Shown here: positions 23,783 through 35,008 of the stretch, one piece after another
How positions within the stretch are numbered: the first letter of the stretch is position 1
Layout: each line of letters starts with the position of its first letter
Assembly (NCBI GenBank): GCA_944989445.1
Contig: CALYLW010000316.1
Coordinates: forward strand, 744,001-808,000
Direction: 5' to 3'
Length of the DNA: 64,000 nucleotides
Source: Ampullaceana balthica
Taxonomy: Eukaryota; Mollusca; Gastropoda; Lymnaeidae
Translations under genes and position numbers: made by a program
The notes under the pieces: model-generated
What the model was told of the DNA's origin: nothing
Seen by the model: only the letters and a program-made list of their open reading frames with translations
Databases searched by the model: none

Positions 23783-24265
23783 CTGTGCAAGGAACTTAAA
23801 TAATACAAATTAAAAAAAACTTTACTACACGCAAAATGAAGGAAATATGTCAAGCCGAACACACATTTTGGGTACATAAAGACATTTATTTACTGACATA
23901 AATATTACGAATTATATTTTTTTCTTCTAAAAAAGCAATTTTAAAGTGTTTTTGTTATTTTATTTTTTGCTTTATTGATTTATGCAGGATGTAGTAATGG
24001 GGTTGGACTGACAATCAAATGAAATATTCCACTAAATAGGTATAATTTAAACCAAAAAAATAAAAATAAAAGCAATGATAATAAATAAATAAACTTGCAT
24101 TATTATGCTGTTAAAGACTTTAAAAATTAAACTTAAATCGAATAATGCTTTTAAAAACACACACATAACGGTCAGACGCCGACATAGGTGTGAGAATTTG
24201 CAAGGAGAGAATTGGATTCAACAAACTAAAAAGTCTGTAGTCGCAACAACTTGACCCTCCAGAGT
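23783..24265. other. no gene recognised
   Basis: AT-rich unique DNA between a hAT element and a LINE fragment. Nothing identifiable. Confidence 0.4.
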
Positions 24266-24269
24266 CCAG

Positions 24270-24930
24270 ACCAAAGCCAGGATATTAAACACCACCGTGA
24301 GGCCTGTCTTGCCAAAACTCATGTTTCCGAATCCGCTGGCCCCAACGTAATCTCCAACGAGGATCTCCTGCGGCGCACACAACAAGAACCAGTGGAAGAG
24401 TTAGTCCAACAGCGCAGACAGATTGGATTGGCCACACCTTAAGACTAAGACAACACACATCCGATATCACAAGCCCAAGGCAAAAGAAATAAAAGAAGAC
24501 AACCCAACATGACTTGGAGAAGAGAAGGGAACTTGAGGCAGACATAAAAACGTGGGGACAGCTGGAGAGACTGGCCCAAGAAAGGGATGGCTGGAGAGAC
24601 TGGCCCAAGAAAGGGATGACTGGAGAGACTGGCCCAAGAAAGGGATGACTGGAGAGACTGGCCCAAGAAAGGGATGACTGGAGAGACTGGCCCAAGAAAG
24701 GGATGACTGGAGAGACTGGCCCAAGAAAGGGATGACTGGAGAGACTGGCCCAAGAAAGGGATGACTGGAGAGACTGGCCCAAGAAAGGGATGACTGGAGA
24801 GACTGACCCAAGAAAGGGATGACTGGAGAGACTGGCCCAAGAAAGGGATGACTTGAGAGCCTTTGTTTGTTGCCTATGCCCCAGATGGGATGGCAGGCGA
24901 TGATGATGATGACGTAAACACAAACATCGT
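24270..24930 (+). pseudogene. LINE reverse transcriptase C-terminal remnant
   Basis: Across shifting frames the segment matches the C-terminal tail common to many invertebrate non-LTR elements: FRIRWPQ, then VISNEDLLRRTQQ, then WIGHTLR, then WRRE..ELEADIKTWGQLERL, and at the end CCLCPRWDG. The region between QLERLAQERD and the end has been expanded into a 29-bp tandem array. Frameshifts show it is dead. Confidence 0.82.
24555..24858. repeat. 29-bp minisatellite inside a LINE coding tail
   Basis: About ten near-identical copies of a 29-bp unit (GACTGGAGAGACTGGCCCAA + GAAAGGGAT). The unit is derived from LINE codons for ERLAQERDGW. As 29 is not a multiple of 3, the array opens every frame in turn, which gives several overlapping antisense frames of 110-220 codons that are artefacts. 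Confidence 0.95.
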
Positions 24931-24934
24931 GTCG

Positions 24935-26257
24935 CTCCCACCCCCTTGTGTGTATTCTGTTTTTTTTCTGTCTAAGCTTCTTATCATCTTAATAGTTCTG
25001 TAATCAGAAATTCCGTTTTTTTACTTAAAATTCCTAAAAGCTTCTATAAAATTGTTTTAAAAGTTTAAATAAGTATTTCCCCCCCCCCACAGGCGCGTTT
25101 TCTCCACTTCACCCCCCACACCCCCATACACACACAACAGGAGATGAGACATAAAACAACAACTAGAATTAGAGCTGCTGACAATTTAGCCGCGACTGAC
25201 CTTCAATTCAGGCATAATTATGAGGATCCATATCAAAACACTGTCGCGAGCCATGACTCAATTTATAGTGTGTGTTTTTTTTTGGCCGTTTTTTTTTCGG
25301 TTACAGCTTTGAGTGAGGAAAATAACCGGCAATAAAGCGACTACAAGCCGCTATGATAAATACCCGCATGGAGCTCCAGCGTTAAGACAGCGGGTGGTTC
25401 AAGCCATTGTTGTGCGTTGTCCTGCTCGAGGGGCGTCAAACAGGTTGGGGTGGAGAGATGGTAGGCAAGGTTGTGGAAAAGGGTGAATTTTATCATCAAA
25501 TTTGGGGTAAGTGCCGCGGTGTAAGTTAAAACGGACTCAGCTCGCGTATTTAAAAACGAGCGGCTAAACATATGCTACGGTTAAAGCCCAAAAATTCTAA
25601 AAAGCTCTTACAATTGGCCAGCCAGGGTGTAAAATTACTGAAAGGTGGCGTCATGACCCTCGTGGGGATGGAATTGCAAGTTTGTTTGTCTAGGTCATAG
25701 CTCGCAATCGTCATAATGTCGGACTTTAGTCGCCACGACATACGTACTACTTTGGCTGGTTATTTTAGCAAAGAATAGGAGATTCATTTGGGCAAAACTT
25801 AAAATGAAGTAAAGATACAAGAAAATCTTCATCTTGTCATTAAAGTTTTTAAAAAAAAACCCAATAAACCTGGCCGATCGCCTAATGACAGTTTTCCTAA
25901 TAGAAAAATAAAGAATTAAAAAATATATCTATGCTTTGTTTTGTATTCATTTTTATTTTAAGGATATTTATAATTCGACAGTGAGGAAAATGTTGATTGC
26001 GGCGGATTGATTTTTGGAAATAATTTATTTTACATATTATGGAGATTTTTATTTGAATCTGAAGGAAAATAATTTGCTCCACCGGAAAATTAATGTTACT
26101 ATTAAAAAGGAAAATATGGTCAAATGTGTAAGAGGTAAAATGTTTATCTCTTTAATAAAACAAAATAATCAAGTTTCAGCTTTTGCTCGTCATTTACACA
26201 CGATACAACACACATATGGATCTGAAAGTATATTTTGGCCGTAAACTCATATTGGTA
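24935..26257. other. no gene recognised
   Basis: Includes C-rich and AC-rich runs near 25080-25140. Short frames on both strands lack any recognisable motif. Confidence 0.4.
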
Positions 26258-26730
26258 TGTTCTATTTCATTTAACAATCTAATTGGTATGTTCTATATCA
26301 AATAACAATCTAATTGGTATGTTCTATATGAAAGAACAATCTTCTTCTTCTTCTTCGTTCTCAATTTGAGTTTTGCGTGCCGACGAGTTTTGCGCCAATT
26401 GGCCCGGGGTCTCCGACTTCAGCCTGCTGTTTTTTCTGGATGTGCTTCCATAGCCTTTGGTCAGCCAAGACCATCTGCAAGGCAGCAGTTGATTTTGGCA
26501 AGTGATGCAGCGTTCACATGCCACGGCTATAAGGGTTCCACGCATTACCCAGCCGCCTTTTATTTTCCCTAACTATGCGTTAGGTACCCACTCGAAGCTG
26601 GGTGGACTCGGGGATTCCCATGGATTCGAACCCATGACCATCGGTACGCCAGTCGAGCGCGCTACCACTCGACCACCGTATCCCCAAAGAACAATCTAAT
26701 TGGTATGTTCTATATCAAAGAACAATATAA
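26258..26730. repeat. 31-bp tandem repeat, interrupted by a SINE
   Basis: Four copies of AATTGGTATGTTCTATATCA + AATAACAATCT. Three lie before and one after the SINE at 26343-26685, which split the array. Confidence 0.9.
26343..26685 (-). mobile_element. tRNA-derived SINE, GAA-tailed type
   Basis: On the minus strand it starts GGGGATACGGTGGTCGAGTGG, with an A box TGGTCGAGTGG and a B box GGTTCGAATCC. The body contains GGCGGCTGGGTAATGCGTGG and the tail ends in (GAA)n. It is flanked by a 12-bp duplication AAAGAACAATCT (26331-26342, 26686-26697). Another copy of the same type is at 42867-43197. The long variable-arm layout suggests a Ser- or Leu-type tRNA ancestor. Confidence 0.93.
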
Positions 26731-26889
26731 GAACAAAGTTTGCCCGGTTGTGTGATAGTTTTCATGGAAGGGACGTTGTGAGAAAGAAGGGGTGGGGGTG
26801 GGAGGAGGTGTGTTTACAGATGGCGCACACACACATCAGATATGGCCTGTTGGGATAAATACAGTCGTTAATGTTATTATACCAGCAAC

Positions 26890-27345
26890 GATTTTCTATT
26901 CTATTTGACTCTATCAATACGGTTTAGGAGGCGCATATTCGACTCTATTATCTCGGTTGGAGGATGTCATTTCTGTTCTATTTGAGTCTATCATCATGGC
27001 TGGGGCAGGTCATTTCTGTTCTATTTGAGTCTATCATCACGGCTGGGGGAGGTCATCTCTGTTCTATTTGAGTCTATCATCATGGCTGGGGCAGGTCATT
27101 TCTGTTCTATTTGAGTCTATCATCACGTCTGGGGGAGGTCATCTCTGTTCTATTTGAGTCTATCATCAAGGCTGGGGGAGGTCATCTCTGTTCTATTTGA
27201 GTCTATCATCACGGCTGGGGGAGGTCACTTCTGTTCTATTTGAGTCTATCATCACGGCTGGGGGAGGTCACTTCTGTTCTATTTGAGTCTATCATCATGG
27301 CTCGGGGAGGCCGTTTCTATATTTTACTTAATCATTACAGCTGGG
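26890..27345. repeat. 43-bp minisatellite
   Basis: About ten copies of ACGGCTGGGGGAGGTCATCT + CTGTTCTATTTGAGTCTATCATC. The outer copies are diverged and the inner ones nearly identical. Confidence 0.93.
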
Positions 27346-28560
27346 GTCTGGGCTTTTCTGCTCTACTTGACTAAAAAATTGTCGGATTGGGATTGTAACT
27401 TCTGTTCTATTTTCTTTTCCTTTTCCATGACTGTTGAGGGAAAGTTTTATAGATTACCGAATTTGTTGTAATTATTTTAAAAACAACAACAACAAAAAAA
27501 AACAACACCACAGCAATTATATACTTCTACTGAAAGGATGACAAGAGAAAAGACATTTTCTTGAAGCAACCATTATTATTTTACCATGTTTTTCCCCACA
27601 AAAGATAGGTTTCATCTGATGATTAATTGCTTATACAGGGTTCTCAAATTTTATCGATGGCGTCCATTGTGTAAATCTACAGTAGACTGGCGGGCCAATA
27701 CGTTACCCGCGATGTTCACGATATTTTAGAGAAGCCGAAATCTAACCTTGTTTGACTGCATTAGACAAATGTTTGTAGAATTCGCAGGTGATGTTGATAA
27801 CTGCAAAGATACTTTTCTTTCTAATGCCTAATTTTGAGTGGTAAATAGAGAGGTTCATTAGTCAAGAAGAGAAGCTGGTCCATGGTGGGAGTACAATTTT
27901 AATTATTATTTTTGCACCAACAAACATGATTTCAAGAACCCGAATCTATCATACCGAAGTGCCTCACGTTCATCTTAAATTATGCCAATGATACCCCTCT
28001 CTCATTTAAAGACCTCCCCAACCCTGTGCCTAGATCATTGAATAAAATTGACCTCACACCACCTGTCCCACTCAGCGCATAGGGAGCCGGTCGTTTATAA
28101 TATAGTCATGATAATTTCCTAACGCAATATGGATTTTTAATGAGCCAGCATCAAACAGGTTGTGGGTGAGAAGCCAGTCATTACTGGGTCGGAGACCTCA
28201 CACGTTCAAGCGTGGCCCCACTGTTCGCCGCATGCTCATCACGGTGTGTCACACTCACGGGGACAGGCGTGGTGAAGAGATCTGCGCGATGGAAATATTT
28301 GGCTGAGGATTAGACTTCGTCTCGGGACATTTTCTTTGGATAGCAATTAATTGTGCTCAATATTTTGCTAACGCGAAATAACTTCAAGAGAATTATTATA
28401 ATATTATTCTCAGTATTGCTCCAATCGATTGTATATAACTATTTTTGTCATTTCTCTGGAATGTGGTGACAATTTGAAAAATTCTTTCGGAGAGAAAATA
28501 ATTGGTGGCTAAAAATGTGGTTTATTTAAACTCGCCTCAGATTCTGTGAACTTAACCGGT
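27346..28560. other. upstream region of the bHLH gene
   Basis: No coding exon seen. A CACCTG E-box is at about 28069. The stretch 28140-28330 is richer in GC than its surroundings and could hold regulatory sequence. Near 27638 the string CAGGGTTCTCAAATTT resembles a hAT end but has no partner. Confidence 0.3.
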
Positions 28561-28582
28561 TAAAGTTAGATTCTGAAGTGCA

Positions 28583-28588
28583 TATAAA
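28583..28588 (+). promoter_or_regulatory. candidate TATA element of the bHLH gene
   Basis: TATAAA within GTGCATATAAAACTG, about 200 bp before the ATG at 28787. The position suits a short 5' UTR. In DNA this AT-rich the match alone is weak evidence. Confidence 0.3.
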
Positions 28589-28786
28589 ACTGTTTTAAAA
28601 CAATTAATTTTGTATACAGTTTCGAAATATAAATATTATTGGTTTCTTCAACTCTTAACGAGACTAAAGGCTCAGATTTTCCTATAAAAAAAACAACAAC
28701 TTTACTTTAGAAAGATAATAATTACAAAGATAAGTTAAAGAAAAAAAAAGTTTCTTACCGCTTAAGAAGCTTTAAAATAAACCATA

Positions 28787-29941
28787 ATGAAAAAGAAAGC
28801 CAGTGTGAAACAGAACAGTGAGCATAAGTGCCAAGTCATGAGTCCATCAGAAATTAAGAGAGGAAGACATGTCAAAGCACCGGAGCTGAAATCTTCCAAT
28901 GACAGGTTCACCAGAAGCTGTAGGCGGGAGGATACGGAAAAACTCGTCGCCTTGCCGAACGTCACCGTCCTGATGAGTGGCAAAAGTCGGCAGCAGCGCA
29001 CCGACCCGGGTAACGCCGATGTTTTTGGTAAGAACAATTACACAGAATCTAACAGCGTAACCGCGAAGCCTTATTGTAACGGTGACGCCCTGTCTCAGTC
29101 GTTCGCGGAACAGACGTCGTATCTGTATGGCAGCGCACAGGCGAGTTTACTCTACAGGGGCGGCGATAAGTCAGAGGCGGAGAGGGTGACGGTGGTGGAG
29201 CGCGTCTTCAAGACCGAGGCCAATCTTTCTGCTCATGACGTCATTTCCCCAGTGAGTGAGACCAAGCATTCGATTCTGGGGCATCAGAGTGAAGAAAGGG
29301 GATCATTCGTGGAGCATGGCGAGTACACCAATCTCCTGGCGGCGGCCGTGAACCTCGAGCCCTTGACCCCGGCACACGTTCAGGTCAAAGGCCAGTTCTA
29401 CCCGCAGGACGCCTACCATGGCGTCAGCACTCGGCTCTTCCAGGTGCAGAGCGGCGTGGCTGACCAGTGGGGGCAGGAAAATGAACGTTACTCGGACATC
29501 AGGTGGAAGCACCAGGAAAACAACTTCGTGAATCACGACTACGTCAGCTGCGTCACCAACTCTGCCGCAACCCCCACCACCACCAATACACCCAACAACA
29601 ACAACAACGACGCCCATTTTCTCAACGGGAACATCAAACACGACTACATCGACGAGACAGCCGACAGCTACAGCAGCCAGGCGTACTTCAGCGACAGCTC
29701 CAGCACGGTGGTCTCCACTGAGAACGGCAGGCGGCGCCGCAAGCGGATACAGACCCCGAACCAACGTTCCGCTGCCAACATGAGAGAGAGGCGGAGGATG
29801 TGCCACCTGAACGTCGCCTTCGATCGCCTCAAGGAACATCTCCCCAATGTCAAGGACAAGAAGAAACTCTCGAGGATTCAGACGTTGAAGGCGGCCATTT
29901 ATTACATCCACTTGCTGCAGGACTCACTCTCTGTCTCTTAG
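28787..29941 (+). CDS. group A bHLH transcription factor, divergent (Fer3/Atonal-like), single exon
   Basis: 384 aa in one uninterrupted exon. The ATG is the first in frame after an in-frame TAA 9 nt upstream. Residues 1-313 are low-complexity and poorly conserved-looking, with a TPNNNNND asparagine run near 270-280. The DNA-binding domain fills the C-terminus. A basic lead RRRRKR (315-320) precedes the basic region SAANMRERRRM (328-338), which includes the E-box-reading Glu of RERRR. Helix 1 is LNVAFDRLKEHLP, the loop NVKDKKK, and helix 2 LSRIQTLKAAIYYIHLLQ. It stops four residues after helix 2. LSRIQTL and the RRRKRI lead recall Fer3/FERD3L, while AFDRL recalls Atonal. Such factors dimerise with an E protein (Daughterless type) and direct neural or other cell fates; that role is inferred. 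GC and codon use are well above the flanks, as expected of a real gene. Family assignment is sure, orthology is not. Confidence 0.93.
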   Translation: MKKKASVKQNSEHKCQVMSPSEIKRGRHVKAPELKSSNDRFTRSCRREDTEKLVALPNVTVLMSGKSRQQRTDPGNADVFGKNNYTESNSVTAKPYCNGDALSQSFAEQTSYLYGSAQASLLYRGGDKSEAERVTVVERVFKTEANLSAHDVISPVSETKHSILGHQSEERGSFVEHGEYTNLLAAAVNLEPLTPAHVQVKGQFYPQDAYHGVSTRLFQVQSGVADQWGQENERYSDIRWKHQENNFVNHDYVSCVTNSAATPTTTNTPNNNNNDAHFLNGNIKHDYIDETADSYSSQAYFSDSSSTVVSTENGRRRRKRIQTPNQRSAANMRERRRMCHLNVAFDRLKEHLPNVKDKKKLSRIQTLKAAIYYIHLLQDSLSVS

Positions 29942-30367
29942 CTCAGTGTTTTAATACTTGTATTTGTTGTATCTATATTATGATATAATGGTTTAAATTT
30001 TATTTTGTGAAGATCTAATCTGATGACTCAATGAGATGAATTTTTAAACTTGTAATTTCAAAATTTTTTCTAATTCATTGCGGCTGACCTTAACGAGAAA
30101 GGATTTATTTAAAATTATCATAATTCTTTCTCATCTTTATTGGACATTATCATAGAAATGAATTCATCAGTAACCTTGTATAAAAGTGGTTATTCAACTT
30201 TTCTTTTTAAATTTTTAAAGTTAAAATTAAAATTCAAAACCACAACTTTTAAAAAATAAAATAAGCACCAATTTCAACGATTTAAACTTTAAACTAACAC
30301 ACATAATCATAAACTGTTAATGAAATGAAAAGATGTACATTTATTGTATTGTCTCATTATCAGTTTT

Positions 30368-30373
30368 AATAAA
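30368..30373 (+). terminator. candidate polyadenylation signal of the bHLH gene
   Basis: AATAAA 427 nt after the stop. Another AATAAA lies near 30255. AT-rich context makes either only a candidate. Confidence 0.35.
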
Positions 30374-30471
30374 AGAAAAGAGCTGCCGTTTAATTAAGCT
30401 ATTATAAAATAAAATAACAATTAGGAAATATATTTAGTAACGTGGAAGTATTTTAATGTTATTTTCCCATA

Positions 30472-31091
30472 GGGGCCGTCCATAAATAACGCCACGAACC
30501 TAGAGGGGGGTGAGGGGGTAGGGTCGGTCTTAGGCCACTGCAACCTATGCGTCCGCAGTGGGACCCCCACTTTCATAGGCCCCGCCTATCTTAATTTTCT
30601 CTTATTATCCTTATTAATTCCTTATCCCTACCCAGACTGGGAACCGCGCAATCCATTTCGCATACTAAGCCGCATAGGGCCCCGCAATTGATATGGCCGG
30701 CCCTGGAGGGGGGTCACACATTTGTGACGATGTGTGACGAGGGGTGGGGGGAGTTTAACAATTGTGACTTCACGTCAAAACACGCAACTTTAAATGAAAG
30801 TTCCACCTAAATATTTGATTGCTTACAATTTATTTAATGACGTTTTACATGGCTTAACACTTGTTGGATTAACTTACGATCTTAGAGTGCAGCCTTACAC
30901 TAAATACATATTTATATTACAAAAAGTGATTTGAAACATGCTCATTTTCAAATTGAAAAAAAGTTTTTATGAGAGGGGGCAAACTTTTGTGACGTAATAT
31001 TGGAGGGGGGGGGCTAAATTTTTATGACGACGTGTGACGAGGGGGTTGAAAAATCGGCCTAAATCGTTAGACGTCATTTATGGACGGCCCC
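30472..31091. mobile_element. inverted-repeat DNA element, GGGGCCGTCCATAAAT ends
   Basis: A complete copy with 16-bp perfect inverted ends GGGGCCGTCCATAAAT...ATTTATGGACGGCCCC, continued by TGTGACG-type repeats. The flanks share ATA, so the target-site duplication is short (2-3 bp). No transposase. The superfamily is undecided (Tc1/mariner-like or PIF/Harbinger-like). Partial copies are at 21271-21635 and 39186-39510. A hAT MITE is inserted near its left end. Confidence 0.88.
30519..30705. mobile_element. hAT MITE nested in the GGGGCCGTCC element
   Basis: The left end is TAGGGTCGGTCTTAGGCC and the right end, inverted, is CAGGGCCGGCCATATC. The interior is rich in GGCCCCGC blocks and related in style to the MITE at 5118. 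The flanking G-rich 8-mers are similar (TGAGGGGG and GAGGGGGG) but not identical. Confidence 0.6.
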
Positions 31092-31095
31092 ATAA

Positions 31096-31345
31096 CTGAG
31101 ATTGGTAAAATCTTACACATTTTTGAGTTTGGTGAAATCTAACACACATGCTGTATTTTTGAGAATGGTGAAATCTAACACACATGCTGTATTTTTGAGA
31201 TTGGTAAACTCTAACACACATGCTGTATTTTTGAGATTGGTAAACTCTAACACACATGCTGTATTTTTGAGATTGGTAAACTCTAACACACATGCTGTAT
31301 TTTTGAGATTGGTAAACTCTAACACACATGCTGTATTTTTTCCCT
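31096..31345. repeat. 37-bp minisatellite
   Basis: Six to seven copies of TGAGATTGGTAAACTCTAAC + ACACATGCTGTATTTTT, starting almost at the end of the GGGGCCGTCC element. Overlapping frames on both strands are artefacts. Confidence 0.94.
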
Positions 31346-32433
31346 TATAGTGACAAGTACGAGTTTTGAAAGTTTTCTGATGTAAATAGTTTTCCCGTTC
31401 AAGTTTCATGTTATCCATGATTTAAATAAGTCAAAAAGACTCCGAGTCTCGGTGACCAACCCCTTCAGCCCCGTCATTCATGTTCAATACCAAATGTTGC
31501 AACAATACTCTCCACACTCCACAGTGCCTTCAATACTGTACGATAAAAACTATTACAAACATGTAACATTAATTGGTCGATTGCAGAGATGATAAAGTTA
31601 TTAATGACGTACTTGCATCTATGATTTTCTTGTCTGCTTTGTTCCCATTGACTGAGATGGCCAGGTTGGAGTGCCATCCTTTTGTCTATGCTGTTTTCAA
31701 ATGTCTTCTACTTCAATAAAACTTTTTTGTTTGTTGATGGTACATTAAATATCTGAGATTTCAAATGGGGTTATTCTTGATGCACAGATCCACATATTTG
31801 AATGAATATCAAAACATTTTTACAAAATCATTTTTTTCGACAGAAATTTTTTTAACGGAATTTTGTTCAAACTGAAAGATTTGGGTGAAACGAAATTACG
31901 ATTTAAATTCTAAATTTTCATTATTTCTTGTCTGCAATATTCTTTAAATTCAAAAAGAGCAATTTTAAACTTTTATGTATTGAAACATTTATTTTGACGA
32001 AATGACTCGAGTAAAAAAACGTATTGTATTAAAAATCAACAGTTATCTACTGCTCAAATCAAAATTTAAGTTTTGAGCATTGCTATTTTTAAAGTTTTGT
32101 TATCAAGTTTATATAAGATGGCATTTTGAATGTATTGTTATTAAACACTTTTAATTTAGTTGCATGTTAAAAAAACAACAAGTAGTGAAGCTACTATGCA
32201 AAATACTGTCATGTAAAAATTAAAAAAATAAACTGTTTGTTTTTCCCTTACTTAATTATTGAGATTTTTTAAATTAAGTTCACGTGGGCAGAAATAGGTT
32301 ATACGAGAACTGCAACCCCCACAACCCTGTCCACCACACATATTCCCTAAGAAATATCTTTGAACATTTCTTTTGGTCAAGTTCGCTTAACAGTTCGCAC
32401 TTTCGTTCCTTACTAACACTCACATGTCCTAAC
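31346..32433. other. no gene recognised
   Basis: AT-rich unique DNA. A 67-codon minus-strand frame at 31474-31677 has mixed composition but no motif I know. Confidence 0.4.
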
Positions 32434-32437
32434 CAAT

Positions 32438-32650
32438 ATTCCTTCTAAACTTCGGGGTTTCGTGTAAAAAAAATCATTAAATAAATAAATGAATTTTTTT
32501 TTAAATTACTTTTTTTTCCCCAACAACTTTTGAGCTTCGTTGTGCGGCATTCATTTTTTTCTGTGCAAAATTAAACATTCCAAATACACACATATATTAT
32601 CATTATTAAATTTTGCTGCGCGGTTACTCTTAATTGCTGTGCGGCATTCA
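32438..32650. mobile_element. diverged copy of the CAATGTTCCC hAT MITE family
   Basis: Starts CAATATTCCTTCTAA. It keeps TTTTTTTCTGTGCAAAATT, TTTGCTGCGCGGTTACTC and GCTGTGCGGC in the family order, with an AT-rich insertion. The right end is not clear. Confidence 0.5.
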
Positions 32651-32939
32651 GCTTATCAGGTGTCCTTATCATAATGAACCTGATGTTTCTGATATCATTA
32701 TCAAGTTTTATTGTTACCATAAGCTTTGTCTGCTTGGCAATACTTAAATTCAACCTGTCTTTTTGTCTTCGTCATCCCTTTTGAAACACTTCATTTTAAT
32801 GTATCTTGATATATCTGTATGGTCAATTGGAAACCACCTGATTTCAACTCAGCTATGCTCGTGTCCAATTCCAATGAGTGAGACTTGATTTCAACTCAGC
32901 TATGTCCGTGTCCAGTCCACTGGCCGTGACATTATTAAT

Positions 32940-33182
32940 TAAATGCCTTATATTAACTTGCTTTGTAAGTTTAAGCGATCAGACTATACGAACCGACTAT
33001 TTGTTTATAATTCTTTCACGTGCCAGGTCAGTTCACGCGTTGACGCCGACCGTCGATGTTCACACCCCCTACCGTCTCTGCGCACGGTTTTAAAACCAGG
33101 GGAGATAATTCTGTTTCAGTCTGTAAATGTCGCGTTTAAACATGATCACTACTTTTAGTTATGTCTCATATATAAGGGATTT
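32940..33182. mobile_element. AAATCCCTTATAT inverted-repeat element, short copy
   Basis: Begins AAATGCCTTATATTAACTTG and ends ATATATAAGGGATTTATAGTC. It contains ACGCGTTGACGC and CAGTCTGTAAATGTCGCGTTT, shared with the doubled element at 62181-63220, but is about half its length. Confidence 0.7.
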
Positions 33183-34009
33183 ATAGTCAAAAACTTTGTT
33201 TTTACAACTATTTATTTTAATACGTAGCTTTGACTTTCTAAATCTGTTGGACAACAAAAATCACTTGACTTCAACTCAGCTATGACTATTGTATTGGACA
33301 CCACTAAGTTCATCTCAGCTATATCAACCGATTAATGCTTTTGTCCTTTAATAATTTTCAGAGGTAAGCAATTTTATATAAATCTGCCTCATTCCTTATT
33401 GTTTTACTATTCTTTGAGATCCATTACACTGTCAGTTATTCGTCCTGCGCCGCTAAGTAAACTCGACGCAATAAATCTAGTTTTTGTTCCTTGCCCTTTA
33501 GGTCTATCTCTTTCATTTAGTCCTGTGATTTATTAGATTCTCTGAGCGTCATATCTAATTTCAATTTTACACATTAAACTTTACCAATTATCTGTGTAAG
33601 GGTCATACATTTACTGTATTATGTACTGCATCACTGAAACACCAGTTTTCGTTGACAGAACGTTTATATTTCCCATTATCTAATCTTCTACAGGCGCCCC
33701 CTCCTAACAGAAGAAGTATGAGTATACTATGTCCCGTTAGTAATTGAAAATTCCACAATATAAAATACAAGGAAAAAAGTTAATATCATTTCTAAAAGGT
33801 GGCTCTCAAACGGCTGGCTTATGGCGTGATGTTATCAAATTACGAATTGAATTAAGCACAAGATGTGTTTTTAAACATGTGATTTTCGCTATCATTAATT
33901 TCTTTACACATATACCTGAAGAGGATTTATGGACTCAGGATTTTAAAATTATATACCCCTAAGTTTGAAAAAACAACAAATCAATGTAAATGCCAGTACC
34001 TACCTCAAA
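33183..34009. other. no gene recognised
   Basis: AT-rich unique DNA with short frames only. Confidence 0.4.
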
Positions 34010-34823
34010 GACAGTACCTCATATCAAGTTTATGTGCCTAGAAATGCAATACCTCTATGAAGACATTACCCCCCCCCCAAGATAATACCAATGTCAAAAC
34101 AATACCCTTTATTAATTTTATTATTGTAATACCTATATCAAGGCATTAGTTCAATGAATACAATGCTTCTATCAAGGCAATATATCAAACAAATCAATAC
34201 TTCCCATCAAAGCAATATGTTTATCAAGACAATAGTTCTAAGAAGACAATACCTCTATCAAGGCAATAGTTCTATGAAGACAATACCTCTATTAAGACAA
34301 TAGTTCTAAGAAGACAATACCTCTATCAAGGCAATAGTTCTATGAAGACAATACCTCTATCAAGGCAATAGTTCTATGAAGACAATACCTCTATCAAGGC
34401 AATAGTTCTATGAAGACAATACCTCTATAAAGGCAATAATTCTATGAAGACAATACCTCTATCAAGGCAATAGTTCTATGAAGACAATACCTCTATCAAG
34501 GCAATAATTCTATGAAGACAATACCTCTATCAAGACAATAGTTCTATGAAGACAATACCTCTATCAAGACAATAGTTCTATGAAGACAATACCTCTATCA
34601 AGGCAATAGTTCTATGAAGACAATACCTCTATCAAGGCAATAGTTCTATGAAGACAATACTTCTATCAATGCAATAGTTCTATGAAGACAATACCTCTAT
34701 CAAGGCAATAGTTCTATGAAGACAATACTTCTATCAATGCAATAGTTCTATGAAGACAATACCTCTATCAAGGCAATAATTCTAAGAAGACAATACCTCT
34801 ATCAAGGCAATAGACCTACCAAG
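34010..34823. repeat. 17-bp based minisatellite (34-bp dimers)
   Basis: From about 34190 a clear 34-bp period alternates two 17-bp halves, GACAATACCTCTATCAA and GGCAATAGTTCTATGAA. It is more decayed towards 34010. It is related to the 18-bp array on the far side of the MITE at 34824. Confidence 0.93.
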
Positions 34824-35008
34824 CAATGTTCCCTCTAAGGTTCGTTGGTCCATGCGCAAAGTAAAAAAAAATACGTGTGCAAGTTTGCAAAGCATCCATT
34901 TTTTGTGCAATATTTTACAAAATTTGCTGCGCGCTAATTCACAACTGCTGCGCGGTGTCGGTCAGATATCTGCGCGGCCATGCAGCCATGCAGATTAAAG
35001 GAACATCG
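34824..35008. mobile_element. hAT MITE, CAATGTTCCC family, inside the minisatellite
   Basis: A 185-bp element beginning CAATGTTCCCTCTAAGG and ending TTAAAGGAACATCG. It is flanked by a perfect 8-bp duplication CTACCAAG (34816-34823, 35009-35016). The interior carries the TGCGCGGC and TTTTTTGTGCAATATTTTA blocks of the family. Confidence 0.92.

Noticed and set aside
24285..24941. 218-codon minus-strand Ser/Pro/Leu-rich frame
   Set aside because: Antisense to a LINE tail and its 29-bp repeat.
29303..29911. 202-codon minus-strand frame
   Set aside because: Antisense shadow of the bHLH coding exon; its Val-rich run is the complement of the Asn codons.
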